From Gammaproteobacteria bacterium (GTDB lineage: Bacteria > Pseudomonadota > Gammaproteobacteria > Thiohalomonadales > Thiohalomonadaceae), in the NCBI GenBank assembly GCA_024709225.1, contig JANJXC010000027.1:1-64000 (forward strand): a stretch of 64,000 bases of DNA, read 5' to 3'. Under the pieces are notes generated by a model. That model was not told where the DNA came from and did no database searches. It saw only the letters and a list, made by a program, of their open reading frames with translations. Shown here one piece after another: positions 7,981 through 15,934 of the stretch. Every line of letters starts with the position of its first letter. Positions within the stretch are counted from its first letter, which is position 1. The position numbers and the translations under genes were made by a program.

Positions 7981-8808
7981 TTAGGGCAAATCGCCGCGTC
8001 GGAACAACAAGTAGCCGATACCGGAGCAGGCCGTTCCCAACAGCAGCGGATATACCGAGGCCCACCACAGATAACCCGTCTCGCCGAAGTTATCGAGAAT
8101 GACAAATGCCGTTGGGCCAAGCAGCACCAACTGCGGATCAAACAGCATCATGGTCGCGGTACGGAACACCTGCAAAGGATTGGCCAGTGCGATGGCTACG
8201 GCAGTTTCGGCAGGGAGATGCTCACGAATCATGACCCCCAACAGGATCAGGTCGAGGAACAGCACCAACGTCAGCCACATCACAAAGGCGGCGCCCTGTG
8301 CCACATCCGCAGTACGCGCCATCGAGGAAATCAACATGCCGATACCGAGGAAACACCAGGACAGCCCAAACAGAAACACGGTGTAATAGCCATAAATGTG
8401 CCATGGAACATCGGCGCCGCGAGCCACGCCCCAGACCAGTGCAGCCGTCATGGCCAGAAACACCGGCAGGAAAATGATGGTGAACCGCCCGAACATTTTT
8501 CCCCAGTACCACGCCGCCAGTCCCACCGGCAACGACAGCAAATACTCGAATACACCGGCTTCGCGATCACCAGCCACTGAGCGCACGGTGGTGATCAATA
8601 CGAACAGCGGCAGTATCGCCATCGTCAGCTGCAGGTAGGTCACCAGGATACGGGTCAACCCCGTGAAGCCCATGATGCGCGACTCGGTCAGACCGAAAAC
8701 GAACAACAACACGACGATACCGCCAAACATGGCGGTATAGGTCATGAACCAGCGCGCACGCAGGGATTCGATGACATCGGTAAGGGCGGTAAGCCAAAGA
8801 TGCTTCAT
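7981..8808 (-). CDS. nosY: NosY-type ABC transporter permease
   Basis: A 275-residue integral membrane protein with about six hydrophobic segments, including TAMFGGIVVLLFVFGL near residue 25 and FVMWLTLVLFLDLILLGV near 180. It pairs with NosF (ATPase) and NosD in the ABC complex needed to build the catalytic copper-sulfur CuZ centre of nitrous oxide reductase. It contains the family block AGDREAGVFEYLLSLPV near residue 80. Here nosL comes before nosY, the reverse of the common F-Y-L order. Confidence 0.92.
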   Translation of the reverse strand: MKHLWLTALTDVIESLRARWFMTYTAMFGGIVVLLFVFGLTESRIMGFTGLTRILVTYLQLTMAILPLFVLITTVRSVAGDREAGVFEYLLSLPVGLAAWYWGKMFGRFTIIFLPVFLAMTAALVWGVARGADVPWHIYGYYTVFLFGLSWCFLGIGMLISSMARTADVAQGAAFVMWLTLVLFLDLILLGVMIREHLPAETAVAIALANPLQVFRTATMMLFDPQLVLLGPTAFVILDNFGETGYLWWASVYPLLLGTACSGIGYLLFRRGDLP

Positions 8809-8826
8809 AGCGGACCTTGTTATGAC

Positions 8827-9330
8827 TTAGCGGCCAACAGGCGCGCTGTCGTTGGGCTGGGGTTTGGCGAGCGCATCCGGTGAGTTGAAGCGCTGTTCCA
8901 CCACATGTATGTGTTCGATAGCCTGGGCATAACTCAACGCACCAGGCGCCGGATCGGCCTGGGCACCAAGGCCGTAGGCCATCGGCGTAATACGGTCCTT
9001 CACATAATAAGCGCTCCGCGCATCAATCCAGACACCGGTGCGGTAATCATTTACCCATATCTCGGTGCGGGGGTCATTGCGCCATGCCTGCTGCTCCAGC
9101 CAGAGCACGGCACAACCCACATCATCAAACCGGTATACCTTGGTCTTCTGCCCTTCGCTACCGCCGCGGACCTGAGCGGAATACAGCCGGTCACTCAGCA
9201 CCATCCGGCAACGCTCGCACACATCACGGTCCCACTTCACCTCGACTGGGCCGGTTCCCGAATCGCCGGAACATCCGGCCAGCCCTGCCAGCAATAGCAA
9301 TGACCAGAGCGCACGCAAAACGAACGTCAT
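8827..9330 (-). CDS. nosL: NosL copper-binding lipoprotein
   Basis: A 167-residue lipoprotein with lipobox LAGC (the Cys near residue 20 is lipidated) and the NosL metal-binding block CERCRMVLSDRLY (near 38), where C..C and Met fit the Cu(I) site described for the family. It later carries the conserved FDDVGCAVLWL. NosL delivers copper to apo-NosZ via NosDFY. Start and upstream nosF stop overlap as ATGA (9327-9330), indicating translational coupling. Confidence 0.93.
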   Translation of the reverse strand: MTFVLRALWSLLLLAGLAGCSGDSGTGPVEVKWDRDVCERCRMVLSDRLYSAQVRGGSEGQKTKVYRFDDVGCAVLWLEQQAWRNDPRTEIWVNDYRTGVWIDARSAYYVKDRITPMAYGLGAQADPAPGALSYAQAIEHIHVVEQRFNSPDALAKPQPNDSAPVGR

Positions 9331-10178
9331 TGCCCGTTCTCCCGCAACTCGATGGCCGACAGCACGCCAGCGTAGCGTGACAACACGCCGAGAAAGCGCA
9401 AACGGTCCGGGGCCGCAACCTTGCCACGCCACGACAATCCCTCGGCCGTAAATCCCCAATCAGCAATGGTCTTCGCAAAGGCCGGTTCGTCCCGGCTCAA
9501 GCGCACCTCGCACTGCAGAGTGCTGGACATGTCAACCGTATCAGCGACACGGTCATCCAGAGTGACTGCCCCCTGATCCATTTCCACGACGCGATTTACC
9601 AGGGATGCAACCTCATCCAAACGATGACTGGAAATCAACATTACTGCGTGCTCCTGCCGCTCGGCCAAGAGCTGGAACAGGTTATGACGCGCCTCGGGAT
9701 CGAGGTTGGCGGCCGGCTCATCCAGTATCAGCAGGTCGGCGTTCCGACCCAGCGCAACGCTAATCAGCAGCTTCTGCTTCTGACCGCCGGAAAGTTTGAC
9801 GAACGGCTGGCTGGCGATACGATCCGTATCCAGACCAAGGCGTGCCGCAACCAGCTTCATATCCGCCACTTGGGAACCACACAGATCAGCCGCAAACTTC
9901 ATCAGCTGCGATACCGGCATCTTGAGCGGCGGCGGCAACTGCGGCACAAAGCCAACATGCGCCAATACTTCCTCGCGCTCCAGCCGCGGACTCTTGCCGC
10001 CGATGGTGACACTGCCTTCGTGGGTATACTCGCCGAGCAGACAACGGATGAGCGTAGTCTTGCCGGCACCATTGGCGCCGATAAGGGCAATACGCTCACC
10101 GCGATTGATGGTCAGATCAACACCGCGCAATACTTCAGTTCGACGGAATCGCTTGGACAGCCTATTTATACTTATCAC
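9327..10178 (-). CDS. nosF: NosF-type ABC transporter ATPase
   Basis: A 283-residue cytoplasmic ATPase: Walker A GANGAGKTT near residue 34, signature LSGGQKQK near 130, Walker B LLILDEP near 150 and the switch His in SSHRLDE near 183. It drives the NosFY transporter that supports CuZ assembly. The best start is GTG 10178, with AGGTG six bases upstream; the nearby ATG is out of frame. The C-terminal 80 residues after the ATPase core are typical of NosF. Confidence 0.93.
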   Translation of the reverse strand: MISINRLSKRFRRTEVLRGVDLTINRGERIALIGANGAGKTTLIRCLLGEYTHEGSVTIGGKSPRLEREEVLAHVGFVPQLPPPLKMPVSQLMKFAADLCGSQVADMKLVAARLGLDTDRIASQPFVKLSGGQKQKLLISVALGRNADLLILDEPAANLDPEARHNLFQLLAERQEHAVMLISSHRLDEVASLVNRVVEMDQGAVTLDDRVADTVDMSSTLQCEVRLSRDEPAFAKTIADWGFTAEGLSWRGKVAAPDRLRFLGVLSRYAGVLSAIELRENGQ

Positions 10179-10206
10179 ACATGCACCTGTTGGTCGGTGG
10201 TTATTT

Positions 10207-11172
10207 TTATAGCACCTTGTTCAGGCCTTTGAACTCGTAGCGCAACGAACCTGTCGGGCAGGTATCGATACACAAGCCACACCGCGTGCAGTCGGCACCG
10301 ATGGGCACATTCACATCCGTCGCGCGCCCCTTGATGACCGGGTCAAGCACATGAGGGACCAAACACACCTTACGGCATTCACCTTCATGTTTGCATGACT
10401 CGACATTGTAAACAACGCGCAGGGGCGAAAACAGCCCAACCACACCGTAGGTCATGCCGATCGGGCAGACGTAGCGGCACCAGGCGCGCTGCGACACGAA
10501 GATCTCGAACAGCAACAGAAATGCGACCCAGCCCAGTGCCAGCGTGGCGCCGTAAATGATGGCGCGACTAAGTATGCCGGTAGGCGAAATGGTCTCGAAT
10601 ACAGTGTAGCCAGTCGCCAACGCCAGCAAGGCAAAGATCACATAGAAGGCCGTGCGCACACCGCGGTGAAATTCATGATTTTTAATCAGTTTGCGCTGTA
10701 CCAGCCACAGATGAATCTTCTCGGCAAATTCTGCCAGCAGGTGGTAGGGACAGACCCATGAGCAAAATGAGCGTCCTCCCAGCAACAACCATAAAATGAA
10801 GATGGTTACTGTGCCGATCAACAGATTCAACACCACGTGCTTGAAGGCCAGCATCACCTGCAATGCCGAATTCAGGTCAGCCATGTGAAAGCCGACAAAA
10901 CGCGATGCAGTCAGTGCGCCTTCCAGCAACTGAACATCGAAGTAGTAGGACACCACAAACAACAAGTTGACGATAACCAGGGTCGCCCAGCGCCGATTAC
11001 GCCATTTATGGGAATGGTGCCCCATATGCTCCGCACGAATTTCCTCCAGCGACACCTTCTCACCGCGCTTGTAAAAATGGATCTGCTTTACCGCGGGCGT
11101 GAAATCATCGGCTTTGGGTTTGCTTGGCGCACGTCCCAACAACTGCAGCAAGGATTCCTTAAAGAAGTTCAT
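10207..11172 (-). CDS. nosH: NosH (NapH-type) membrane iron-sulfur protein
   Basis: A 321-residue protein with about four membrane helices, two CxxxCP motifs at the membrane edge (CSWVCP near 137, CRYVCP near 232) and a C-terminal ferredoxin-type site (CTRCGLCIDTCP near 297), plus an extra Cys cluster (CKHEGECRKVC). NapH-type proteins take electrons from menaquinol or ubiquinol and, with NosG, are thought to supply NosZ maturation or turnover in clade II systems. ATGA overlap with nosG at 11169-11172. Confidence 0.9.
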   Translation of the reverse strand: MNFFKESLLQLLGRAPSKPKADDFTPAVKQIHFYKRGEKVSLEEIRAEHMGHHSHKWRNRRWATLVIVNLLFVVSYYFDVQLLEGALTASRFVGFHMADLNSALQVMLAFKHVVLNLLIGTVTIFILWLLLGGRSFCSWVCPYHLLAEFAEKIHLWLVQRKLIKNHEFHRGVRTAFYVIFALLALATGYTVFETISPTGILSRAIIYGATLALGWVAFLLLFEIFVSQRAWCRYVCPIGMTYGVVGLFSPLRVVYNVESCKHEGECRKVCLVPHVLDPVIKGRATDVNVPIGADCTRCGLCIDTCPTGSLRYEFKGLNKVL

Positions 11173-12020
11173 ACCCGCTCCACCGTGCTTTCAATATCGA
11201 TGACAATGGCCGCTGGCTCGGTGGGACATACCATTTCGCAGGCGCCGCAACCGACACATCCATCCAGCACCACCGGACGCATGCGCATCCGGCCATCACC
11301 ACGGTCTTCCGCCTGCAGCTCAATGGCATGGCGTGGAGGACACTGATTGACATCACCGGATGGCGGCTCACCGGCCTCACACTGTGCAATACGAATCTCT
11401 ATAGGACAGTGGCGCACACACAGGTCACATACTTCCAGATCGAATTCCTGGTCGTGTACCCTTTGCGGTTTCCAGCGATCAATTTCGGAATAACGGAACA
11501 AACCATCAAATTCTGGCCCCCGAATCTTGCCCTGGAAGCCCTTGCCCAGCATGGCCAGACACAGATCAGGTCGATCCAGTCGGGCAAAACCCATGCGTAT
11601 CTCGGCGGGATAATTGAGCGAGTGCGACAATGCACCCGTCGGACAGGCCAGGATGCACTGCAAACCATCACAGGAAAAATCGCAGGCCTGCGCGCGCGCA
11701 TCGACATAAGGTACACCGACTCCGAATCCATCCATGATATCGGCCAGCTTGATGGCCTCCACCGGGCACACCTGCACACACTGGCCACACTTGATGCAGG
11801 AGGCGAGGAACTCGGATTCCTCCAGCGCCCCAGGCGGGCGCAAGCGCGGGTTCCACGACCGAGCCACGGGGATATAGCCCATGGCCGAAACACCTATCAC
11901 GCCGGCGGCCAGCATCAATGAGCGCAGCACCAGACGTCGCTCCTGCTGTTTGCGGCGATTGACTACGGGAGGCTCTGTCTTGGCAGCAGTTTTGTCGCTG
12001 TCGTGCTGGTCGTCGCTCAT
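11169..12020 (-). CDS. nosG: NosG (NapG-type) ferredoxin
   Basis: A 283-residue protein with an N-terminal hydrophobic segment (LVLRSLMLAAGVIGVSAMGYI, preceded by basic residues) and four 4Fe-4S ligand sets: CIKCGQCVQVCP, CDFSCDGLQCILACP, CDLCVRHCP and CVGCGACEMVCP. This is the NapG arrangement. The signal lacks a clean twin-arginine pair before the hydrophobic run (QQERRLVLRS is the closest match, so Tat export is still possible). It partners NosH in the membrane. Start overlaps the nosD stop as ATGA. Confidence 0.9.
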   Translation of the reverse strand: MSDDQHDSDKTAAKTEPPVVNRRKQQERRLVLRSLMLAAGVIGVSAMGYIPVARSWNPRLRPPGALEESEFLASCIKCGQCVQVCPVEAIKLADIMDGFGVGVPYVDARAQACDFSCDGLQCILACPTGALSHSLNYPAEIRMGFARLDRPDLCLAMLGKGFQGKIRGPEFDGLFRYSEIDRWKPQRVHDQEFDLEVCDLCVRHCPIEIRIAQCEAGEPPSGDVNQCPPRHAIELQAEDRGDGRMRMRPVVLDGCVGCGACEMVCPTEPAAIVIDIESTVERV

Positions 12021-13264
12021 GATTCGCTCTTTACCTTGATCACGGGTATCGCATCGCGCAACAACAGTTTGGGTGGGCTGAATGGCGCCAAACGCTCAAG
12101 AAAATCCAGTACTTCCAGTAGTGGAGAGCTCTTGAAGAACTGCGTCGGCGGCACATCCATCCACAAACGGTCAGCATAGGCATGCATCTCGTGAGGCGTA
12201 TCGCCGATCCCATCGCTGTCGCGATCAAATCCTTCGTAGTTGTCCCAATAATTGTTTTCCCACACATGACGTGTCGCTGTACCGCCGCCATTCACCGCGA
12301 CTTGGGTCAGGTTGCCCTTGAAGTGGTTGTTGCGGAACTCATTGCCATGCCAATCACTGAGAAAACTGATACCGATACCGTTATAGGCAACCACATTGTT
12401 GTTGAAGACGTTAACGGTGTCCGGCTGATAGGGCGAAACGTCGATATACAGGCCATTGGCGCAATACAGTACCTGATTGTTCTCCACCACTAAATCCGAG
12501 GTTTCCTTGAAGCCTATACCGACCCCGGTGGTGCCGGTAGCATTGCGGATGTGATTGTTGCGCAGTACGACACCATCGCTGTACATCACAAAAATGCCAA
12601 CGGAGTTGTCAAAGAAGGTGTTGTCTTCCACCAGATTGTATTGGGAATACATGAAGTGCAGCGAATAGCGTCCGCCACTGGCCGTATTACGAGAAATCGT
12701 ATTGTCACGCGAATACCAGATGACGATATCGCGTGAATTGGTCACGACATTGTCAATAATACGGTTGTCGTAGCTGTACCACAGACGAATCGCGTCACCA
12801 CGCATACCCAGCTCGATGTCCTTGGAACTGATACGGTTGCGGCGTACGATATTGTTGTTGGACTGCTGCAGATCGATGCCGAACAGCGCATCTTCGATAA
12901 TGTTGTCCTTCACAACATTATATTTTCCTCGCACCTGGATGCCCGAATCGAGGTCATTGTGGGAGGTGCCTGACCCCACTAGGTGCAGTCCGGAAATGGT
13001 GGCGCCATCCGTGTCTACCAGCAAAACTGTCCCCCGCCCGCCGGCATCGATAGTGGCCTTGCCGTTCCCTTCCAGGGTGAGCGGCTTGTCCAATACCACC
13101 GGGCCGCGATAGCGGCCCGGTTCCAGCACCAGCGTACTGCCTGGTTTCGCAGCGTCGAGCAGCGGCTGCAGCAGCTTGAGCTCGTCGGCAGACGCCAAAC
13201 TCGACATCACCAGACCAGCTGTCAGCACGGCGACGATCCATGCTAGAGACCTGCGCATACTCAT
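12017..13264 (-). CDS. nosD: NosD periplasmic beta-helix copper-maturation protein
   Basis: A 415-residue protein with a Sec signal (LAWIVAVLTAGLVMSSLASA), then CASH-type right-handed beta-helix repeats visible as recurring NNxI/NxxxxN turns (e.g. LQQSNNNIVRRNRIS, YSQYNLVEDNTF). NosD works with NosF and NosY to deliver sulfur for CuZ assembly. Start ATG 13264 overlaps the upstream stop (ATGA); a second ATG two codons on is equally compatible with the signal. Confidence 0.94.
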   Translation of the reverse strand: MSMRRSLAWIVAVLTAGLVMSSLASADELKLLQPLLDAAKPGSTLVLEPGRYRGPVVLDKPLTLEGNGKATIDAGGRGTVLLVDTDGATISGLHLVGSGTSHNDLDSGIQVRGKYNVVKDNIIEDALFGIDLQQSNNNIVRRNRISSKDIELGMRGDAIRLWYSYDNRIIDNVVTNSRDIVIWYSRDNTISRNTASGGRYSLHFMYSQYNLVEDNTFFDNSVGIFVMYSDGVVLRNNHIRNATGTTGVGIGFKETSDLVVENNQVLYCANGLYIDVSPYQPDTVNVFNNNVVAYNGIGISFLSDWHGNEFRNNHFKGNLTQVAVNGGGTATRHVWENNYWDNYEGFDRDSDGIGDTPHEMHAYADRLWMDVPPTQFFKSSPLLEVLDFLERLAPFSPPKLLLRDAIPVIKVKSES

Positions 13265-14475
13265 GCTCCAGTCGACACTTCCGCCTTGATCTGTTTGCGG
13301 CGCAGCAATGCCAATGCGGCCATCACGACGCTGAGCAACAACATGAGCCCGAAGCCGATATGAGGATACGAATGGGTGGAGAACTGCGCCACCTTACCAT
13401 CGCCAAACACTGTGGGCATGAACGGCTTGACTGTAAAAGCAGCCATTTCATGCAGGCTGTGCCCGAACCACCAGAGCCAGGCGGCATATTCGATGATGAA
13501 AAATACCGGCAAGGCCAGTGGTGCCAGCGCCAGAGCCCAGTACAGCAAGCCACGCGGCTGACGCGCACCCCACAGCAACAGGACCATCGCGCCGATGATG
13601 CCTGCGAACAGCAGATGCGTAGCCAGCTCGAGAGTCGTCACCATCGGTTTGATCTCTTCCGGGTTGTTGAAATAACGCCCCAGGTTTTTCTCATAGTGCC
13701 AGGACATCACCTGGAAGCCACTACCGGTCCATACCTCGCCATTTTCCTTGCGATTTTGATCGACCTCGAAGCTTACCCGCAGGCTATCGATGTAGCGTTC
13801 CTTGTCACTTGCCGGAAGCCGCTTGGCCGCATCTGCCGCAGGGGTCGAGGCAGGCGCTTCTTTCTCGCTCATGGAACGGCGCAACTGCTCGATCAGCGCC
13901 TTGCCGGCATCCACCGGAGCCTCCTGCCCGGCATCGTCCTCATCCTCATCGCCCCCCTTGTCCTGGTCGAGCGAGGCAATCATGGCATCGACGTACCCGG
14001 CGTTCTGCAGGTGTATGCCGTCTGCCGCGTATATCGTCAGGTACATCCAACCAGCGATAAATACAAACCCTGCCGCCAGCACCCCCAACCGCACCTTGCG
14101 CCAGGGAATGGCGAAGCCAACCACCATGACACCAAGCAGGGTCATCAGGAACTGTGAATAGGCCTTCTCCACCGGGCCGCCCGCAGCGATCGGATACATG
14201 CCCACATAGTGGTTGATGGTATCCATCTCATGCACGCAATCCAGTGCCTCTTCTTCTTGAATCTCAGCTTTTTCCATCTTGGTGCAGCCATTGAACACAC
14301 CATTCATATGGAAATGGATACGCACGCCATCGGGGAATGATTCCGGCGGATAGTTGGGGGCCTTGAGAGATACCCACCAGGTAGGGGCGTAGTAAATCGC
14401 GACCAGCAGGATCAGGGCGCTAAGGGTAAGCAAACCCGTCAGGATAAGCTTCGTGCGATCTTGTGTGGAAGTCAT
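13261..14475 (-). CDS. nosB: NosB-like polytopic membrane protein of clade II nos clusters
   Basis: About 404 residues: a membrane helix near the N terminus, a periplasmic part with HFH (near 55) and two Cys (near 64 and 80), two helices near 108-150, then an unusually acidic linker (DEDEDDAG near 180) and about four helices toward the C terminus. Position between the nosZ cytochromes and nosD matches nosB of Epsilonproteobacteria, whose role is not well known. I assign it by position, membrane topology and size rather than by a motif. ATG 14475 is chosen; GTG 14484 in frame is possible. Confidence 0.65.
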   Translation of the reverse strand: MTSTQDRTKLILTGLLTLSALILLVAIYYAPTWWVSLKAPNYPPESFPDGVRIHFHMNGVFNGCTKMEKAEIQEEEALDCVHEMDTINHYVGMYPIAAGGPVEKAYSQFLMTLLGVMVVGFAIPWRKVRLGVLAAGFVFIAGWMYLTIYAADGIHLQNAGYVDAMIASLDQDKGGDEDEDDAGQEAPVDAGKALIEQLRRSMSEKEAPASTPAADAAKRLPASDKERYIDSLRVSFEVDQNRKENGEVWTGSGFQVMSWHYEKNLGRYFNNPEEIKPMVTTLELATHLLFAGIIGAMVLLLWGARQPRGLLYWALALAPLALPVFFIIEYAAWLWWFGHSLHEMAAFTVKPFMPTVFGDGKVAQFSTHSYPHIGFGLMLLLSVVMAALALLRRKQIKAEVSTGA

Positions 14476-14515
14476 GGCGTTCACGATCCTCGGGGCAGGA
14501 AAGGAATTGAACGAA

Positions 14516-14533
14516 GCGTCCGCTAGCGGACGC
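14516..14533. repeat. Perfect 18-bp palindrome upstream of nosB-like gene
   Basis: GCGTCCGCTAGCGGACGC is a perfect palindrome. It could form a short hairpin in the mRNA or be a protein site. It sits 41 bases before the nosB-like start. Confidence 0.7.
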
Positions 14534-14554
14534 GGGGAGCAGTGGCCTCAATAC

Positions 14555-14581
14555 TCCGCCGTACCAGAACGGTACGGCGGA
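14555..14581. other. Intercistronic hairpin between diheme cytochrome and nosB-like gene
   Basis: An 11-bp perfect stem (14555-14565 with 14571-14581) and a 5-base loop. On the minus strand no T run follows, so it is more likely an mRNA-stabilising or attenuating hairpin than a full terminator. It separates the cytochrome part of the operon from the maturation genes. Confidence 0.7.
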
Positions 14582-14592
14582 TATCATTGAGT

Positions 14593-15312
14593 TTACATGA
14601 AGTCAGGATTCTGCCAGCCCGGGGGGCCAAGACGGTCGGCAGGCGGCTTGATGCGCGAGGTGTAATCGCTGACCGCCTCGAGATCGCGGTCGCTGAAACC
14701 CTTCACCTGCTTGACCATGTCGGGATTGGCGTTACGGCGGGCACCGTCACGAATCTCGCGGAACTGGCGCTTGATGTACTCGAAGTGCTGTCCCTGAATC
14801 TTGGGATAGAACTTCTCGTCATCACCCTCGCCCTTGGCACCATGACAACGTACACAGTTGTCCTTGTATAGCTGCTCGCCAAGCTTCAGGTCGGTGCCGG
14901 GGCCAACGCCATTTTCCGGGGACATCGGCAGGGTGGCGATATACTCCACCACGTCAGCCACGGCCTGGGCGCCACCGATCTGCGACGGCAGAGCGAACGG
15001 ATACATGGTCGGGTTGTCGCGGTTGCCGGCGCGGATGTCCGCCAGCTGCTTCACGAGCACGTTATGGTGCTGGCCAGCCAACTGGGGGAAGGTACCGTCG
15101 GGCAGGCCCCAGCCTTCCGGCATGTGGCAGGCGGCGCACACTTCATAAATATCGCGGCCGCGCGTCTTGTCGCCCTTCAGGGTCATGGCGATCTCCAGCT
15201 CATCGCCCTGCATCGCCCATGCCGGCTTGTGCGGCTTTTCGGCGGCCATGGCCACACCACTGGCAGAAAGCGCCAACGTAAGCGCCAATGCTGACTTCAG
15301 ACTCACTTGCAT
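14593..15312 (-). CDS. Diheme c4-type cytochrome c of the nos cluster
   Basis: A 239-residue periplasmic protein with a Sec signal (SLKSALALTLALSASGVAMA) and two heme sites, CAACH near residue 61 and CVRCH near 158, in two cytochrome c domains. Its place between nosZ and the maturation genes suggests it donates electrons to NosZ, the role proposed for NosC1/NosC2 in clade II clusters. ATG 15312 is chosen for the signal peptide and the GAGG before it; the frame is open further upstream. An FNR-type box lies 158 bases before the start. Confidence 0.88.
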   Translation of the reverse strand: MQVSLKSALALTLALSASGVAMAAEKPHKPAWAMQGDELEIAMTLKGDKTRGRDIYEVCAACHMPEGWGLPDGTFPQLAGQHHNVLVKQLADIRAGNRDNPTMYPFALPSQIGGAQAVADVVEYIATLPMSPENGVGPGTDLKLGEQLYKDNCVRCHGAKGEGDDEKFYPKIQGQHFEYIKRQFREIRDGARRNANPDMVKQVKGFSDRDLEAVSDYTSRIKPPADRLGPPGWQNPDFM

Positions 15313-15469
15313 ACTTTTCACCTCACATTTTGGCGACATTTTGAACCAGTCTAACAGGTGATTCAATGTCGCGCTTTTAATTACCCAAGTCCTCAACCAC
15401 ATTCAGGGACAACGGTATGACACACTGTGGTCGTTGCATATAAGCATACACTTCTATACTTGATGCGCT

Positions 15470-15483
15470 TTGATGCGCGTCAA
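15470..15483. promoter_or_regulatory. FNR/DNR-type box upstream of diheme cytochrome
   Basis: TTGATGCGCGTCAA matches TTGAT-N4-(A/G)TCAA, with G in place of A at one position. On the minus strand its centre lies 41.5 bases before a predicted start at 15435, with a -10-like TATGCT at 15448-15443. It sits between the monoheme cytochrome stop and the diheme cytochrome start. TTGATGCG is repeated just to the left (15460-15467), a tandem half-site. Confidence 0.7.
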
Positions 15484-15497
15484 GGCAACACCGGCAA

Positions 15498-15824
15498 TTA
15501 CTTCAGGGTCGCCAACCAGTCGGCAATGGCCTGCATCTCAGCATCGGAGACCAAGTGCATCACCGGCTTCATGGCAGCGGTCTGACCGTTGTTGCGTGCA
15601 CCACTCTTGATGTCCTTCATCTGCTGCAGGGCATAGGCGGCATTCTGGCCAGCCAGGCGCGGATAGGAGGGCAGCACCGGTGCCTTACCATCCGCCCCGT
15701 GACATGCCACGCAGGTCTTGGTCTTGTACAGGGTGGCACCATCGGCTGCCAGGGCCATACCATTGGCCAGCAGGCTGCCAGAGCCAATCAGCGCCGCTAC
15801 AACGAGCTTGTTTACGTATTTCAT
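15498..15824 (-). CDS. Small monoheme cytochrome c downstream of nosZ
   Basis: A 108-residue cytochrome c with a Sec signal (NKLVVAALIGSGSLLANGMALA) and one CVACH site near residue 40, followed by the short class I fold ending in AIADWLATLK. A Met ligand candidate lies in MKPVMH. The start at 15824 has AAGGAG six bases upstream, and the ATG two codons earlier overlaps that site. Probably an electron donor to NosZ, encoded directly after it. Confidence 0.9.
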   Translation of the reverse strand: MKYVNKLVVAALIGSGSLLANGMALAADGATLYKTKTCVACHGADGKAPVLPSYPRLAGQNAAYALQQMKDIKSGARNNGQTAAMKPVMHLVSDAEMQAIADWLATLK

Positions 15825-15850
15825 GAACATCTCCTTATTTTTGCCGCCTG

Positions 15851-15883
15851 AATAAAAACAGGGGGACACAATGCGTCCCCCTG
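15851..15883 (-). terminator. Rho-independent terminator after nosZ, overlapping a promoter
   Basis: A 9-bp perfect stem (15883-15875 with 15867-15859) with a 7-base loop, followed on the minus strand by TTTTTATT. It would end most nosZ transcripts. The loop also holds the -10 position of the FNR promoter whose box is at 15896-15909. Confidence 0.85.
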
Positions 15884-15895
15884 CAAATTTAGTCT

Positions 15896-15909
15896 TTGAT
15901 CCGCATCAA
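15896..15909. promoter_or_regulatory. Perfect FNR/DNR box between nosZ and its cytochrome
   Basis: TTGATCCGCATCAA is a perfect FNR palindrome. For the minus-strand cytochrome gene, class II spacing puts the transcript start at 15861 and the -10 at 15873-15868 (CATTGT, weak). That start lies in the last arm of the terminator stem, so new transcripts would not form the terminator. Confidence 0.8.
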
Positions 15910-15934
15910 AGACAGACTGTTTTAGTGAATCTCT

